NCBI RefSeq assembly: GCF_022763305.1
Contig: NZ_JALEGT010000109.1
Coordinates: forward strand, 1-50,130
Origin: Marivita sp.
Lineage (GTDB): Bacteria > Pseudomonadota > Alphaproteobacteria > Rhodobacterales > Rhodobacteraceae
Direction of reading: 5' to 3'
DNA length: 50,130 bases
Position 1 is the stretch's first letter. Each line of letters begins with the position of its first letter. A program made the translations under genes and the position numbers. This document shows positions 1 through 8,185 of the stretch, piece by piece. A model generated the notes under the pieces. That model did not search any database. It was given only the letters and a program-made list of their open reading frames with translations, and was not told where the DNA came from.

Positions 1-2
1 AA

Positions 3-86
3 CGCATGTCACGCGATGCCCGTGTGCAGGCCATCGGCGGCGGGGCGAGCGAAGTCATGTTGGAAGAAGTCGCCAAGCGCATGTGA
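3..86 (+). CDS. Acyl-CoA dehydrogenase family protein, C-terminal end only
   Basis: The window opens inside a reading frame that ends in TGA at 84-86. The 27 visible residues contain RDARVQAIGGGASEVM followed by LEEVAKRM. This is the usual tail of acyl-CoA dehydrogenases, where the conserved R-D-x-x-x-x-x-I-G-G-G stretch contacts FAD across the dimer. Family members are about 380-400 residues, so nearly the whole gene lies outside the window. The substrate cannot be inferred. The call rests on this short tail alone. The bioY gene follows 48 bp later on the same strand, which may be chance or read-through. Confidence 0.65.
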   Translation, partial: RMSRDARVQAIGGGASEVMLEEVAKRM

Positions 87-134
87 GCTTACTATCCAAA
101 AAAGTAACAATCTACAGAAACAAGGACGAAAAAG

Positions 135-701
135 ATGAATCTGGAAACCACTCAAAGCCAAACACTCGCAAAACTTACCCAAGAGATCTCGATAATTCTC
201 GTCGGCACAATTCTTCTGACACTATCCGCCAAAATCGTGGTGCCGTTCTACCCGGTTCCCATGTCTACACAAACCCTGGTTGTCTTGGGTCTGGGCCTTT
301 TCCTGGGGCCGGTGCGCAGTAGTCTTGTTGTTGTGACCTACCTTTTTGAAGGTCTGCTTGGCCTGCCGGTCTTCGCAGGCACGCCTCCGGCTCTGGCCGG
401 ACCGGCGTATATTGCGGGTCCCACAGGCGGATACTTGGTAGGCTTCGCACTTGCGGCGGCCGCCGCCGGGTGGATTGTTCAAGCACTGCAAGGACTTCGG
501 CCTGCGTTCAGAGCATCTGTCGCGGTCTTTTTGGGTTCGATAGTCATGTATTGCGCAGGGCTGCTCTGGTTGGGTGGCTTTGTCGGCTATGGCGAAAAGT
601 TGCTGAACGCCGGTCTTTACCCGTTCCTTCTCGGGGATCTGACGAAGGCGACAATTGCTGTAGTTCTGTATACTGCTTACCATAATCGCCGCGCTGTGTG
701 A
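135..701 (+). CDS. bioY: Biotin transporter BioY
   Basis: This 188-residue, very hydrophobic protein has the BioY signatures: PVPMSTQT near residue 40, GPTGGYLVGF near residue 96 and PFLLGDLTKA near residue 165. BioY is the membrane substrate-binding (S) component of the biotin ECF transporter. It either works with the EcfT/EcfA energising module or takes up biotin on its own. No ecfA/ecfT (bioM/bioN) genes lie beside it here, so a solo BioY or a shared energising unit is likely. The ATG at 135 has a purine-rich stretch (AAGGACG) upstream. It is one of several vitamin-related genes in this window. No clear BioR box was found upstream. Confidence 0.93.
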   Translation: MNLETTQSQTLAKLTQEISIILVGTILLTLSAKIVVPFYPVPMSTQTLVVLGLGLFLGPVRSSLVVVTYLFEGLLGLPVFAGTPPALAGPAYIAGPTGGYLVGFALAAAAAGWIVQALQGLRPAFRASVAVFLGSIVMYCAGLLWLGGFVGYGEKLLNAGLYPFLLGDLTKATIAVVLYTAYHNRRAV

Positions 702-846
702 CTGCCAGCCCAAGACTGTATCAAACTGTTTCAGTCTCATACGGGCCTGGTCCAATGTAAGTTGAAATGGTCCGATGCCGGATTTGACAGGCACCGGACG
801 CCAGCCTGAGGTTTCCGGCGCCATGCGAGAGCAATGCGCAAAACTG

Positions 847-866
847 TGCGAACCAAATTGTTCGCA
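847..866. promoter_or_regulatory. 20-bp palindrome upstream of the MBL-fold gene, candidate operator
   Basis: TGCGAAC and GTTCGCA form a perfect 7-bp inverted repeat around the 6-bp spacer CAAATT. The site ends 21 bp before the ATG at 888. Its size and symmetry fit a dimeric repressor of TetR or GntR type. No cognate regulator lies next to it. Its position between two possible start codons (834 and 888) favours the later start, since an operator is more likely in a leader than in coding sequence. Function is inferred from symmetry and position only. Confidence 0.4.
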
Positions 867-887
867 ATCAATACCTGGTCGCACACA

Positions 888-1721
888 ATGAAAAGAAGCA
901 GCATGTTTTTCTCAGAGCCGGAGCCTTGCCGCGCGAAGGGAGTCGAATTGGCCCCTGGAATTCTGAGGATCGTCGCGAACAATCCCGGAAAGATGACCTA
1001 CCACGGGACAAATAGCTACATCATTGATACGCCTGATGGTCGGTTCATAATCGACCCCGGCCCAGCAGAAGACAGTACACATTTCGGGGCAATCATCGAA
1101 AATTTGGGGGCCAAACCATCTGGGATTCTGCTCACACACCACCATTCTGATCATTTTGGAGTCGTCCCAGCCCTGCGAGCACGGACAGACGCACCTGTTT
1201 ATGCCTCACGGGCATTCCCTGACGATGCATTTCGACCTGACCGGTTTCTGGAGGACGGACAGGTCATTGCCGGTCTTACCGTCCTGCACACACCTGGTCA
1301 CGCGAGCGACCACCTTTGTTTCGCGAGACCTGACGGAGTGCTCTTCACGGGCGACCACGTTATGAGTTGGAACAGTTCGATCGTCAGCCCCCCTGACGGA
1401 AACATGCACGACTACTGCGCGCAGCTACAGCGGCTGATTGAGCGCGACGATAGGATCTACTTTCCGGGGCACGGACCTATACTCCGGGATCCGCAACCTT
1501 ACGTCAAACGGTTGCTTTCCAACCGCATGCGTCGCGAGGCGGAGATCCTCGCCCACCTCTCAAACACCCCGGATTCGGTCCAGAATATCGCCGCTTCCGT
1601 CTACAAGAAAACCGACCCACAAATCGCAATGGCCGCAGGACGAAACGTTGCGGCGCATCTGGAGAAGCTGTTGTCTGAGTCGCGGGTGGTACAAGATGGC
1701 GGGGTCTGGAAATTAACATAA
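888..1721 (+). CDS. MBL-fold metallo-hydrolase
   Basis: This metallo-beta-lactamase-fold hydrolase carries the zinc motif THHHSDH near residue 80, then TPGHASDH, FTGDH and FPGHG, which supply the remaining metal ligands in the expected order. The C-terminal 60 residues resemble the winged-helix tail seen in LACTB2-like members. The substrate is unknown; relatives include thioester hydrolases and RNases. Starts at 834, 888 and 903 are all in frame. I chose 888 (277 aa) because a palindrome sits between 834 and 888, but 903 is possible. A strong rho-independent terminator follows at 1800-1833, so the gene looks like a single transcription unit. Confidence 0.85.
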   Translation: MKRSSMFFSEPEPCRAKGVELAPGILRIVANNPGKMTYHGTNSYIIDTPDGRFIIDPGPAEDSTHFGAIIENLGAKPSGILLTHHHSDHFGVVPALRARTDAPVYASRAFPDDAFRPDRFLEDGQVIAGLTVLHTPGHASDHLCFARPDGVLFTGDHVMSWNSSIVSPPDGNMHDYCAQLQRLIERDDRIYFPGHGPILRDPQPYVKRLLSNRMRREAEILAHLSNTPDSVQNIAASVYKKTDPQIAMAAGRNVAAHLEKLLSESRVVQDGGVWKLT

Positions 1722-1799
1722 GAAGGATTATGCGCAACATGAAATTCCCCTATTTTCAATAGGTTTCGCCCTCTACCACCTCCCTGTGGGCGAACCTCT

Positions 1800-1833
1800 G
1801 GCGGCACCGACGCGGTCGGTGTCGCCCCTTTTT
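1800..1833 (+). terminator. Rho-independent terminator after the MBL-fold gene
   Basis: A 12-bp stem (GGCGGCACCGAC at 1800-1811 pairing with GTCGGTGTCGCC at 1815-1826, one G-T pair) closes a 3-nt loop and is followed by CC and five T residues. It lies 79 bp after the stop of the MBL-fold gene. The next gene probably starts at 1930, downstream of the hairpin, so the hairpin separates the two transcription units. Confidence 0.85.
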
Positions 1834-1929
1834 AACGAGCCAGGAATAAGTTCAACCGAGATCAGATCACGGGAACGTCCCAGCCGAATAGGACTGAAGA
1901 ACCGAAGCAGAAAAGGCGGACACGAACCG

Positions 1930-2184
1930 GTGAGCATCGAAAAGGAAGAAGCGGTTCCGGTCGCGCGGCTTGTTGACGGTCGCAGTGATCGAACCGTTGG
2001 TTGGGTCTATCGCTGGAATACGTCAGAACTGTCCATCCTCTGGCTCGATCCCAAACGTACGGCACACCATATCGATCCCCCGTTAAGCCGGAACACGATT
2101 GCGAATGCAAAGACTGTCACCACCGATGAGGTTACTGACCTTTTGGAGGAGCTGTCGCTCAGGGGCTCAGCCGATCTGCTTTAG
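1930..2184 (+). CDS. Hypothetical protein, 84 aa
   Basis: I do not recognise this small acidic protein. The frame is open from 1786, but that stretch overlaps a terminator. The GTG at 1930 has GGCGGA about 9 bp upstream and begins a more ordinary sequence (VSIEKEEAVPVARLV), so I place the start there. The middle contains VGWVYRWNTSELSILWLD, which suggests a small beta-rich domain. No membrane segment or signal peptide is visible. Similar short proteins occur beside T4SS clusters, but no function can be assigned. Confidence 0.5.
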   Translation: MSIEKEEAVPVARLVDGRSDRTVGWVYRWNTSELSILWLDPKRTAHHIDPPLSRNTIANAKTVTTDEVTDLLEELSLRGSADLL

Positions 2185-2211
2185 CATCAAGGCGCTCCAA
2201 GACAGTTACAA

Positions 2212-2250
2212 AAATTCGAATTTGACCGCTCGACGATAGTATATTATCGT
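2212..2250 (+). promoter_or_regulatory. Promoter with two palindromes upstream of the secreted-protein gene
   Basis: TTGACC at 2222-2227 and TATCGT at 2245-2250 are 17 bp apart and look like a sigma-70 promoter. A perfect 12-bp palindrome, AAATTCGAATTT at 2212-2223, overlaps the -35 box. A second one, ACGATA-N6-TATCGT at 2233-2250, ends on the -10 box. Both are well placed for repressor binding. The stretch is much richer in A+T than its surroundings. The downstream gene starts at 2292. Confidence 0.45.
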
Positions 2251-2291
2251 AATCCTCAGATTCTGCATCACAGTCAATCGAGCTCTTGGAT

Positions 2292-3038
2292 ATGCGCAAT
2301 TTCCTTCGTAATTTTTTTCTCGCTGTCGTCGCGGGAACGGCCTCGCTGAGCGGAGGTGGAAACAGCGCGTCGGCGCAGACCTACCCGATCGATTGCGCCA
2401 TCCTGCTCTGCCTCTCCGGCGGCTGGCCGGCATCAGAGCCCTGTTCGCGGGCACGTGCAGAGTTCATACGACGGATCACGCCATGGCCTGTCGAGCCTCC
2501 CCTCCAGATCTGGCGTTGCCCCATGGGGGCCTCCTTCGAACCTGTAGACGACCCCGGTCGCACTCGGCGTGTCATTGACATCCTCTTCTCCAACGCTTCT
2601 ACCCTGCCCCAGAACCTCGCGGAATCTGACCCCGAAAAAGCTGGCGCCCTCTTGCCTGCCGTCGTGCGGTCGAAAGGCGTCGAGCCACTACCTCACCCTG
2701 ACGGGTTTGCGTTACATCTGATCCAGGACCGAGCCGACATCGACATCAGTGGACCGGAGTTCAACTTCATCCGCTCGATCCGTGTCTTCGATGTTCGGTA
2801 TGCGCGCCAACACGAATCCCGCGACAGCGATTGCAGCCGTTTCGAAACAGTCCTTCTCGGTTCCTATGGAATCCAGGGCGATTTTTACTGGTCTCGTTCG
2901 TCCGTCGCCGCGTTGCCCGAGGCGCATGTCGGCTTGGAACGTTGGGGCGATCATTGCCCCTCCATCTATCACCGCTCGGTGTTCGTCGACTGGCGAGACT
3001 ATGAGGGCAATTACGGGTTCGAGCAGGTGAACTACTAA
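2292..3038 (+). CDS. Secreted hypothetical protein associated with the T4SS region
   Basis: The protein is 248 residues when started at the ATG at 2292. It opens with a clear Sec signal peptide: a basic start, a hydrophobic core (FFLAVVAGTASL) and a likely cleavage after SASAQ near residue 29. A cysteine-bearing segment (CAILLCLSGGWP, then EPC) follows at the mature N-terminus, and a further RCPM motif lies near residue 77. Proteins with this start are familiar next to Rhodobacterales virB clusters, but I know of no assigned role. A promoter with palindromes lies upstream. Export to the periplasm is the only property supported here. Confidence 0.7.
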   Translation: MRNFLRNFFLAVVAGTASLSGGGNSASAQTYPIDCAILLCLSGGWPASEPCSRARAEFIRRITPWPVEPPLQIWRCPMGASFEPVDDPGRTRRVIDILFSNASTLPQNLAESDPEKAGALLPAVVRSKGVEPLPHPDGFALHLIQDRADIDISGPEFNFIRSIRVFDVRYARQHESRDSDCSRFETVLLGSYGIQGDFYWSRSSVAALPEAHVGLERWGDHCPSIYHRSVFVDWRDYEGNYGFEQVNY

Positions 3039-3178
3039 GACGTTGTCCTCTGCACCAAACCTGCATTAGAGACCGTGGATCGCAGCGTCCCATAACAATC
3101 CGCTGTTATCATTGCCCTTCGGTCCCACCGAGGCTTGATTTCGTCATACCATCCGAGGCGACAGCCCTTCGCCTCGTC

Positions 3179-3436
3179 TTAAATCCGGTGATCGAGTTCC
3201 GTCGCCGCCTCGGCCGCTGCCAGTAGCGTAACCGCATCGATCTGCAGAGCACGCGCGAGTACGATCAACTCAACTACGTCGACCCTACGCTCTCCGCTCT
3301 CCAGACGAGCGACGAAGGACTGGTGGCATCTGAGACGTAAAGCGAGCTCGGCCTGCGTTAAGCCAGCCGCCTTCCGCGCCGCAATCAAAGCGTCGCGAAG
3401 TGCCTCATGTCCCGAACTCCTGATCGTTTTCGCCAC
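3179..3436 (-). CDS. XRE-family helix-turn-helix regulator
   Basis: An 85-residue protein made almost entirely of a lambda-Cro/XRE helix-turn-helix: [19 protein letters not shown] is helices 1-2, [15 protein letters not shown] the recognition helix region, and [13 protein letters not shown] the closing helices. It has no effector domain, as in plasmid copy-control or HipB/antitoxin-type regulators. No toxin gene is adjacent. Two perfect palindromes (3438-3458 and 3463-3481) sit directly upstream of its start, which suggests autoregulation and possible control of divergent genes. Confidence 0.85.
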   Translation of the reverse strand: MAKTIRSSGHEALRDALIAARKAAGLTQAELALRLRCHQSFVARLESGERRVDVVELIVLARALQIDAVTLLAAAEAATELDHRI

Positions 3437-3437
3437 G

Positions 3438-3481
3438 TGTCACAAACCTCTTGTGACAGGGCTAATCTACTTTATAGATTA
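3438..3481. promoter_or_regulatory. Two palindromic operator candidates upstream of the XRE gene
   Basis: TGTCACAA-N5-TTGTGACA (3438-3458) is a perfect 8-bp inverted repeat that starts 2 bp upstream of the XRE start codon. TAATCTA-N5-TAGATTA (3463-3481) is a perfect 7-bp inverted repeat centred 24 bp further out. Both have 5-bp spacers. The first would block initiation of the XRE message and the second probably overlaps its promoter. The arms differ, so two different proteins may bind. Confidence 0.5.
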
Positions 3482-3592
3482 TCTAAAAAGTGGATAGTGG
3501 GCGTTTACATGATGATAGAGACTCCGAACTGCACGCCGCCGATACGGCCAGATTTCACAAGACGGCGGCCCTTCGAAAAGGTCGCGGCCAAT

Positions 3593-3913
3593 TCACTCGT
3601 CCATCAATTCCAGGAAGCGTCCGTAGTCCTGGCTCACCTCGCGCGCCTCTTCGAACGCCCGCGCGCGCTCAACCTCAAGGCACCGAAAGTAGCTCTGGAT
3701 GTCCCGCATGTAGATCTCAAAGTCGCTGCGGATGAGATCGACATAGTCCCGCGCGGCTTGAGAATCGCTTGGCACGAACGGCCTGGGCGGCGGCAAACAG
3801 GACGCGGCGGAGACTTCGCCTGCCAGGCACGCGACCAGAAGTATAGCTTGTGCCATGATCGACACGCACAACCTGAAGGCGTCCAAGCCCCTTATTTTCT
3901 TGATCAAATGCAT
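3593..3913 (-). CDS. Small secreted hypothetical protein
   Basis: The frame gives 106 residues from the ATG at 3913. An internal ATG at 3856 (87 residues) begins with a textbook signal peptide, MAQAILLVACLAGEVSAASC, so the true start may be there. The mature part is short and highly charged (RDYVDLIRSDFEIYMRDIQSYFRCLEVERARAFEEA). It is probably helical and has two cysteines. I do not recognise the family. Its place beside the virB operon hints at a periplasmic accessory role, but that is inference. Confidence 0.6.
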   Translation of the reverse strand: MHLIKKIRGLDAFRLCVSIMAQAILLVACLAGEVSAASCLPPPRPFVPSDSQAARDYVDLIRSDFEIYMRDIQSYFRCLEVERARAFEEAREVSQDYGRFLELMDE

Positions 3914-4057
3914 GGGAACCGTCTATTCGTCAATTGAGCAACAATCCGCTTGTCGCATCAAAAGTTTATCTTGTGCGCCAATACTATATGATCGTATGAC
4001 TTGGTTTCAACACCTGAAGCCTGGTCATTCGCCCTATTGGAGAACGTGATCCGGGTG

Positions 4058-4414
4058 ATGGACCTAGAAAAAGAAGCCCCGAATGTGGTCACCGAACCCA
4101 GATTCCGCGATCTGGTCGCCAGCGGCTATCGCGTCGAAGTTGTCTGCAAGGAAGACGCCTTCAAGAAAGGCCCCAACTGGCATGGGGTCTGGATCATGCG
4201 CGCTGTCAGCGACGATGGGATCGAGAAACTTCTGGTCACGGCCCGGACCCGAACCTCGCGCAACGACATCAAGATCCGCGAGATCAAGACCGTCACCGGG
4301 GTCATCTCCTTCCTGCAAGGGATCGGTTTCTCGCACGCCGACGTGCCTCTGGAAGAGGGCAAGCGGACGGTTCACAAACTCTCCAGCGAAGAGATGGCTG
4401 CCAGCCGGGCTTAG
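4058..4414 (+). CDS. Hypothetical protein preceding the T4SS operon
   Basis: The protein is 118 residues from the ATG at 4058. The frame is open back to a TTG at 4001 and also has GTG codons at 4046 and 4055. It looks like a compact cytosolic alpha/beta domain: [23 protein letters not shown], then [13 protein letters not shown] and [32 protein letters not shown]. No membrane segment is visible. The reading frame overlaps the start of the VirB1-like gene, so it is probably the first gene of that operon. The family is not recognised. Confidence 0.6.
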   Translation: MDLEKEAPNVVTEPRFRDLVASGYRVEVVCKEDAFKKGPNWHGVWIMRAVSDDGIEKLLVTARTRTSRNDIKIREIKTVTGVISFLQGIGFSHADVPLEEGKRTVHKLSSEEMAASRA

Positions 4415-5078
4415 CGCCCTTTTCCTTTCCTACCTGGGCCTCCCGGCATCGGCAGACATGGTCCTGGTGATGGCGGGGGACGGTTCTCTTTCGCCGTCGC
4501 GCGCCCAGGAGCGGTTCGCGCGCAACTACAATGACGGGGTTGGCGTTGGCTCGACCTCAGAAGGGTTGCGCATCTTGGGCGAGGAGCGCCGCACTGAGCG
4601 ACGTGAAGGGGTGCGCGTCGCGGCGATGATCCCTCGCGCGCTCACACCACGCCCGGATATCCTCGCCGCGATCGAGGAGACCGGACTGCGCTATGCGAGC
4701 CACCCTGGGCTCCGTGCAGCCGATATCACCGTCACGGACTGGCTCCACCTCTATCGCGCCAATATCGAGATCGAGAGTGCGTACAATCCGCACGCCGTCT
4801 CCCATGTCGGGGCGGTCGGGCTCGGGCAGTTGATGCCCGATACAGCCCGCGCTCTTGCCGTCGACCCCCATGATTGGAAACAGAACCTCGACGGCTCCGC
4901 GCGTTACCTCGCCCTGATGTTGGCCGAGTTTGGCGACGCGCGCCTCGCGCTCGCCGCCTACAATGCCGGACCCGACGCCGTGCGCGAGCATTCCGGCATT
5001 CCACCGTTTCGAGAAACCCAAAACCACGTCCAGCGGGTGCTGGCCGTCTTCAACCGGCTGGAAGGAGCGTCCCCATGA
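4398..5078 (+). CDS. virB1: VirB1-like lytic transglycosylase
   Basis: This is a soluble lytic transglycosylase (SLT) domain protein that would cut peptidoglycan to let the secretion channel through. Visible SLT motifs are [15 protein letters not shown] (catalytic Glu), [24 protein letters not shown] and [12 protein letters not shown]. The start is difficult. No ATG precedes the hydrophobic signal-like stretch [20 protein letters not shown], so I place it at the CTG at 4398, which has GAAGAG just upstream and overlaps the preceding gene. The ATG at 4458 would remove the signal peptide. The stop overlaps the virB2 start (ATGA). Confidence 0.85.
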   Translation: MPAGLSALFLSYLGLPASADMVLVMAGDGSLSPSRAQERFARNYNDGVGVGSTSEGLRILGEERRTERREGVRVAAMIPRALTPRPDILAAIEETGLRYASHPGLRAADITVTDWLHLYRANIEIESAYNPHAVSHVGAVGLGQLMPDTARALAVDPHDWKQNLDGSARYLALMLAEFGDARLALAAYNAGPDAVREHSGIPPFRETQNHVQRVLAVFNRLEGASP

Positions 5079-5365
5079 AGCCATTGACGAACCCCCTGAT
5101 CACCCTTGCCGCTCTCCTCATCGTTGCGGCAGAACCGGCCCTGGCCCAGAGCATCGACCTCTCACCGATTCAGAGCTTATTACAGGGCATCGTGGACGCG
5201 CTGACCGGACCGCTTGGCGTCGTCATCGCCACCCTCGCGGTCCTCGGAGTGTTCCTCAGCTGGTTCTTCAACATCATCGATCTGCGCCAAGCCCTCTGGG
5301 TGCTGGTGGGCATCGCGGGTGTTGCGGCCGCGCCGACCATCGTTGCCGCCGTCTTCGGGTCGTGA
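5075..5365 (+). CDS. virB2: VirB2-type pilin (TrbC/VirB2 family)
   Basis: A 96-residue protein with a signal peptide ([18 protein letters not shown]) and two further hydrophobic helices ([19 protein letters not shown] and [22 protein letters not shown]), the standard layout of VirB2/TrbC major pilin precursors. The processed subunit would insert in the inner membrane and then assemble into the conjugative pilus. Position right after virB1 and before virB3 agrees. It starts at the ATG overlapping the virB1 stop. A loop with D and R between the two helices is typical of the family. Confidence 0.9.
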   Translation: MKPLTNPLITLAALLIVAAEPALAQSIDLSPIQSLLQGIVDALTGPLGVVIATLAVLGVFLSWFFNIIDLRQALWVLVGIAGVAAAPTIVAAVFGS

Positions 5366-5377
5366 GAGGAGGCGAAC

Positions 5378-5656
5378 GTGGCCGAACGATCGCCGCTCTT
5401 TCTGGGCCTCGTACGCCCGCCCAAGCTCCTCGGCCTGCCGATCATGTATGCCATGATCTGGCTCTTCGGGTCGGTGCTGCTCTTCGTGTGGGTGCAGCAC
5501 CTGGTTGTCCTGGGCATCGCGGCGGTTCTCTATCCGGTTCTCTGGAAAGCGGCGGATTGGGACCCGCGGTTCATCGACGTGATGATGACGTCTCTGCAGG
5601 AGACCCCACCGACGCGGAACCGGTCCATCCACGGGGGCGACAGCTATGCGCCATAG
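5378..5656 (+). CDS. virB3: VirB3 family T4SS protein
   Basis: A 92-residue inner-membrane protein starting at GTG 5378 with GAGGAGG upstream. It shows the VirB3 pattern: a short N-terminal segment (SPLFLGLVRPPKLLG), two adjacent membrane helices (MYAMIWLFGSVLLFVWVQHLVVLGIAAVLYPVL, residues 24-56), then a short hydrophilic tail with a DPRF motif. VirB3 works with VirB4 in the inner-membrane platform and is fused to it in some systems. Here the two genes overlap by 11 bp, so they are translationally coupled. Confidence 0.9.
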   Translation: MAERSPLFLGLVRPPKLLGLPIMYAMIWLFGSVLLFVWVQHLVVLGIAAVLYPVLWKAADWDPRFIDVMMTSLQETPPTRNRSIHGGDSYAP

Positions 5657-8021
5657 TGAAGCCCTGGGCGAGACCGTCGATGAACGCACCCTCATGCCGG
5701 ATTGGTATGCGCGCGAGAAGCGCCTCGCGCATATGCTGCCCTATGTCAGTCTCGTGGACGACCACACGGTCCGCACGCGTGCCAACGAGCTCTTCCAATG
5801 CATCCGCCTGAGCGGGGTGAACAGCTACACCACGGACGATACCTATCTCGACAAGGTGACGGCGCTCTTCGCCCGGATCATCGCGCAGCTCGGGCCGGAG
5901 TTCAGCTACTACGTGCACAAGGTCTCGAAGTCGATCACCCCGGACCTGCTCCCGGTCCGGGGCGACGGCTTCGCGGCGGCGGTGGATGATGCCTGGCGCG
6001 CAAAGCTCGCCTCGGCCGGTCTCCGGGACAAGACCCTCACACTCACCATCATCCACCGCCCGCCGCCCAGAAGCTTCCTCGGCTTCGTGAACCGATCTGC
6101 GCCGGAGCGGTTTAGGGAAGAGACTGCGAAACGGATCCGTCGTCTCAAGGAGGCGGTCGGCGTCTTCACCTCCGGCCTCGCCGAACTCAAGCCCCGCATC
6201 CTTTCAGCAGCCTCTGGCGAGCTTGTCGGTTTTCTCGGCGCGCTCAACACGGGCCGCGAACTGCCGCTCTATCCCGCAAACCGCTACGGGTTCCTCGCCT
6301 ATAACGTCGCCAACACCCGGGTCACGTTTCTCGAGGATCATTTCGAGCTATCGGACGGCGTTGTCGGCCACCGCTTCGGCAAGAGCTTCACCATCGGCGA
6401 ATATGCCGAAGGCACGACCTGCACCATGTTCGACATGCTGAACCTGCCGGTCGACATGATCGTCACCCATTCCTTCACGCCGATCAATTCGAACCTGATG
6501 GCAGGCCGGATAAAGCGCCAGAAGCGCCAGATGCAAGCCTCCCAGGATGCCGCGCTTTCACTCCTCGAAGCGCTCGACATCGCCCATGATGATCTCGAAG
6601 CCAAGCGCCAGAGCTTCGGCGCGCACCACATGGTCGTGACCGTTTTCTGTGACAGTCTCGACGAGCTGCAGACCCTCGGAGCCGAGATCGTGAACGCCGC
6701 CGCCGCCGAGGGCGTGAAGATGATCGGCGAGCGGATGGCGGCCAAGTCGCATTATTTCAGCCAGCATCCGGGCAACCAGCCGAAACGGGTCCGCGCCAGC
6801 GCTGTCACCAACCGCAACTTTGCGGATTTCGCGGCACTTCATCGCACGCAGCTCGGCAAGGAGAAACACCAACTGCCCTGGGGCCAGGAGATCACGCTCT
6901 TTCCGACGCCGGAACAGAGCGCCTACCGGTTTTCCTATCACGAGCAAGGCTCGCCGGAGAAGGAGCCCACTGGCGGACATACTCTCATTCTCGGCCGACC
7001 CGGTTCCGGCAAATCCGTCCTCTCGGCCTTCCTCATGACGCAAGCCCGCCGGGTCGGCGCGCGCATCTTCGTCTTTGATTATCGGCTCGGGATGGAGATG
7101 GCCGTCCGCGCCAATGGCGGGCGCTACGCCTCGATCAAGGCGGGACAGGCGACAGGCCTCAACCCGCTCTGGACCGAGATTGATGAGCGCGGCACGGCAT
7201 GGCTCTCGGATTGGCTCGCCTCGCTTCTTTATCGCTCGGATAAACCCCTGACCCCGGCCCAGACCAACCGCATCCAGGAGGTCGTTCGCCAGAACGCCAC
7301 TGCCGGTAACCCCGCTCTTCGGAACTGGAAGGATTTCGCCTCGCTCTTTGTCTCGACCGACGACAGTGGCGACCTGCACCAACGCCTTCTCGAATGGACT
7401 GAGGACGGCCGCTACGGCTGGATCTTCGGCCAGAGCTTTGAGGACACCTTCTCCCTCGATGGCGATGTCGTGGGGTTTGACCTGACCGGCATTCTCGACA
7501 GCGAGAGCGAGAAGGAGCGCATGGCGGTGCTCTCCTATCTTTTCCGCCGCATCGAGCGGGAGATCGAGGACCGTCGCCCCACCATCATCGTGATCGACGA
7601 GGCCTGGAAGGCGCTCGACAACCCGTACTTTGCCGAACGGCTCTCGAACTGGCTGGTGACCGCCCGGAAGCAGAACACGGTCGCGGTGATGATGACGCAA
7701 TATGCGAGCCAGTTAGAGCGCACGCGCACCGGCAAGACCATCGTCGAGGCGGTGCCGACCCAGATCCTGCTCCCCAACATCCGCGCTCATGCCTCGGATT
7801 ACGCGATGCTGAACCTCTTCGAGAAGGAACTCGACGTGCTCCTGAACACCGGCAGCGACAGCCGTCTCGCCCTCATCCGCGACGACAGCGGCTCCGTGGT
7901 GGTCGATGCCGACCTCTCCGCCCTCGGCCCCCTCCTCACCATCCTCGGCGGCATGGAGAAGGGCGAGGCTCTCGTCGGCCCCGGCTACCGCGACAGACCT
8001 GATTTCTGGAGGCTCTCATGA
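5646..8021 (+). CDS. virB4: VirB4 ATPase of the T4SS
   Basis: At 791 residues this is the normal size for VirB4, the cytoplasmic-face ATPase that drives pilus assembly and substrate transfer. The N-terminal CagE/TrbE domain occupies about residues 60-400. The ATPase domain has a Walker A GRPGSGKS near residue 450 and a Walker B TIIVIDEAWKAL near residue 645, followed by the conserved VAVMMTQYASQL and an arginine-rich C-terminal region. No truncation is visible. It overlaps virB3 by 11 bp and the downstream lipoprotein gene by 4 bp. Confidence 0.97.
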   Translation: MRHSEALGETVDERTLMPDWYAREKRLAHMLPYVSLVDDHTVRTRANELFQCIRLSGVNSYTTDDTYLDKVTALFARIIAQLGPEFSYYVHKVSKSITPDLLPVRGDGFAAAVDDAWRAKLASAGLRDKTLTLTIIHRPPPRSFLGFVNRSAPERFREETAKRIRRLKEAVGVFTSGLAELKPRILSAASGELVGFLGALNTGRELPLYPANRYGFLAYNVANTRVTFLEDHFELSDGVVGHRFGKSFTIGEYAEGTTCTMFDMLNLPVDMIVTHSFTPINSNLMAGRIKRQKRQMQASQDAALSLLEALDIAHDDLEAKRQSFGAHHMVVTVFCDSLDELQTLGAEIVNAAAAEGVKMIGERMAAKSHYFSQHPGNQPKRVRASAVTNRNFADFAALHRTQLGKEKHQLPWGQEITLFPTPEQSAYRFSYHEQGSPEKEPTGGHTLILGRPGSGKSVLSAFLMTQARRVGARIFVFDYRLGMEMAVRANGGRYASIKAGQATGLNPLWTEIDERGTAWLSDWLASLLYRSDKPLTPAQTNRIQEVVRQNATAGNPALRNWKDFASLFVSTDDSGDLHQRLLEWTEDGRYGWIFGQSFEDTFSLDGDVVGFDLTGILDSESEKERMAVLSYLFRRIEREIEDRRPTIIVIDEAWKALDNPYFAERLSNWLVTARKQNTVAVMMTQYASQLERTRTGKTIVEAVPTQILLPNIRAHASDYAMLNLFEKELDVLLNTGSDSRLALIRDDSGSVVVDADLSALGPLLTILGGMEKGEALVGPGYRDRPDFWRLS

Positions 8022-8185
8022 TCCGACCCCTCATCCTCCTCGCCGCGCTCGGCGTTCTCTCGTCCTGCGCCGGATATCGCGAACCCCAGGCCAACTGCTT
8101 CGCCTTCCGCGCCTCGCTCGACCGCGCCGAGCCGGATTGCATCTTCACACCCATCGGAAACCCGGAGGACAGCGTTGAGGTCTAG
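8018..8185 (+). CDS. Small lipoprotein, VirB7-like by position and form
   Basis: The ATG at 8018 overlaps the virB4 stop and encodes 55 residues. A short basic start and hydrophobic stretch lead to a lipobox LSSC at about residues 13-16, so the mature lipoprotein would begin at Cys16 and carry only about 40 residues, with two more cysteines (NCF and DCI). Size, lipobox and operon position match VirB7-type lipoproteins, which anchor VirB9 in the outer membrane. In classical systems virB7 lies beside virB8. The 3' end overlaps the start of the next gene by 11 bp. Confidence 0.75.
   Translation: MIRPLILLAALGVLSSCAGYREPQANCFAFRASLDRAEPDCIFTPIGNPEDSVEV

Noticed and set aside
3471-3481. TTATAGATTA, one mismatch from a BioR box (TTATAGATAA)
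   Set aside because: It is part of the palindrome near the XRE gene and is 2.8 kb from bioY on the other side of several genes. No biotin gene is adjacent.
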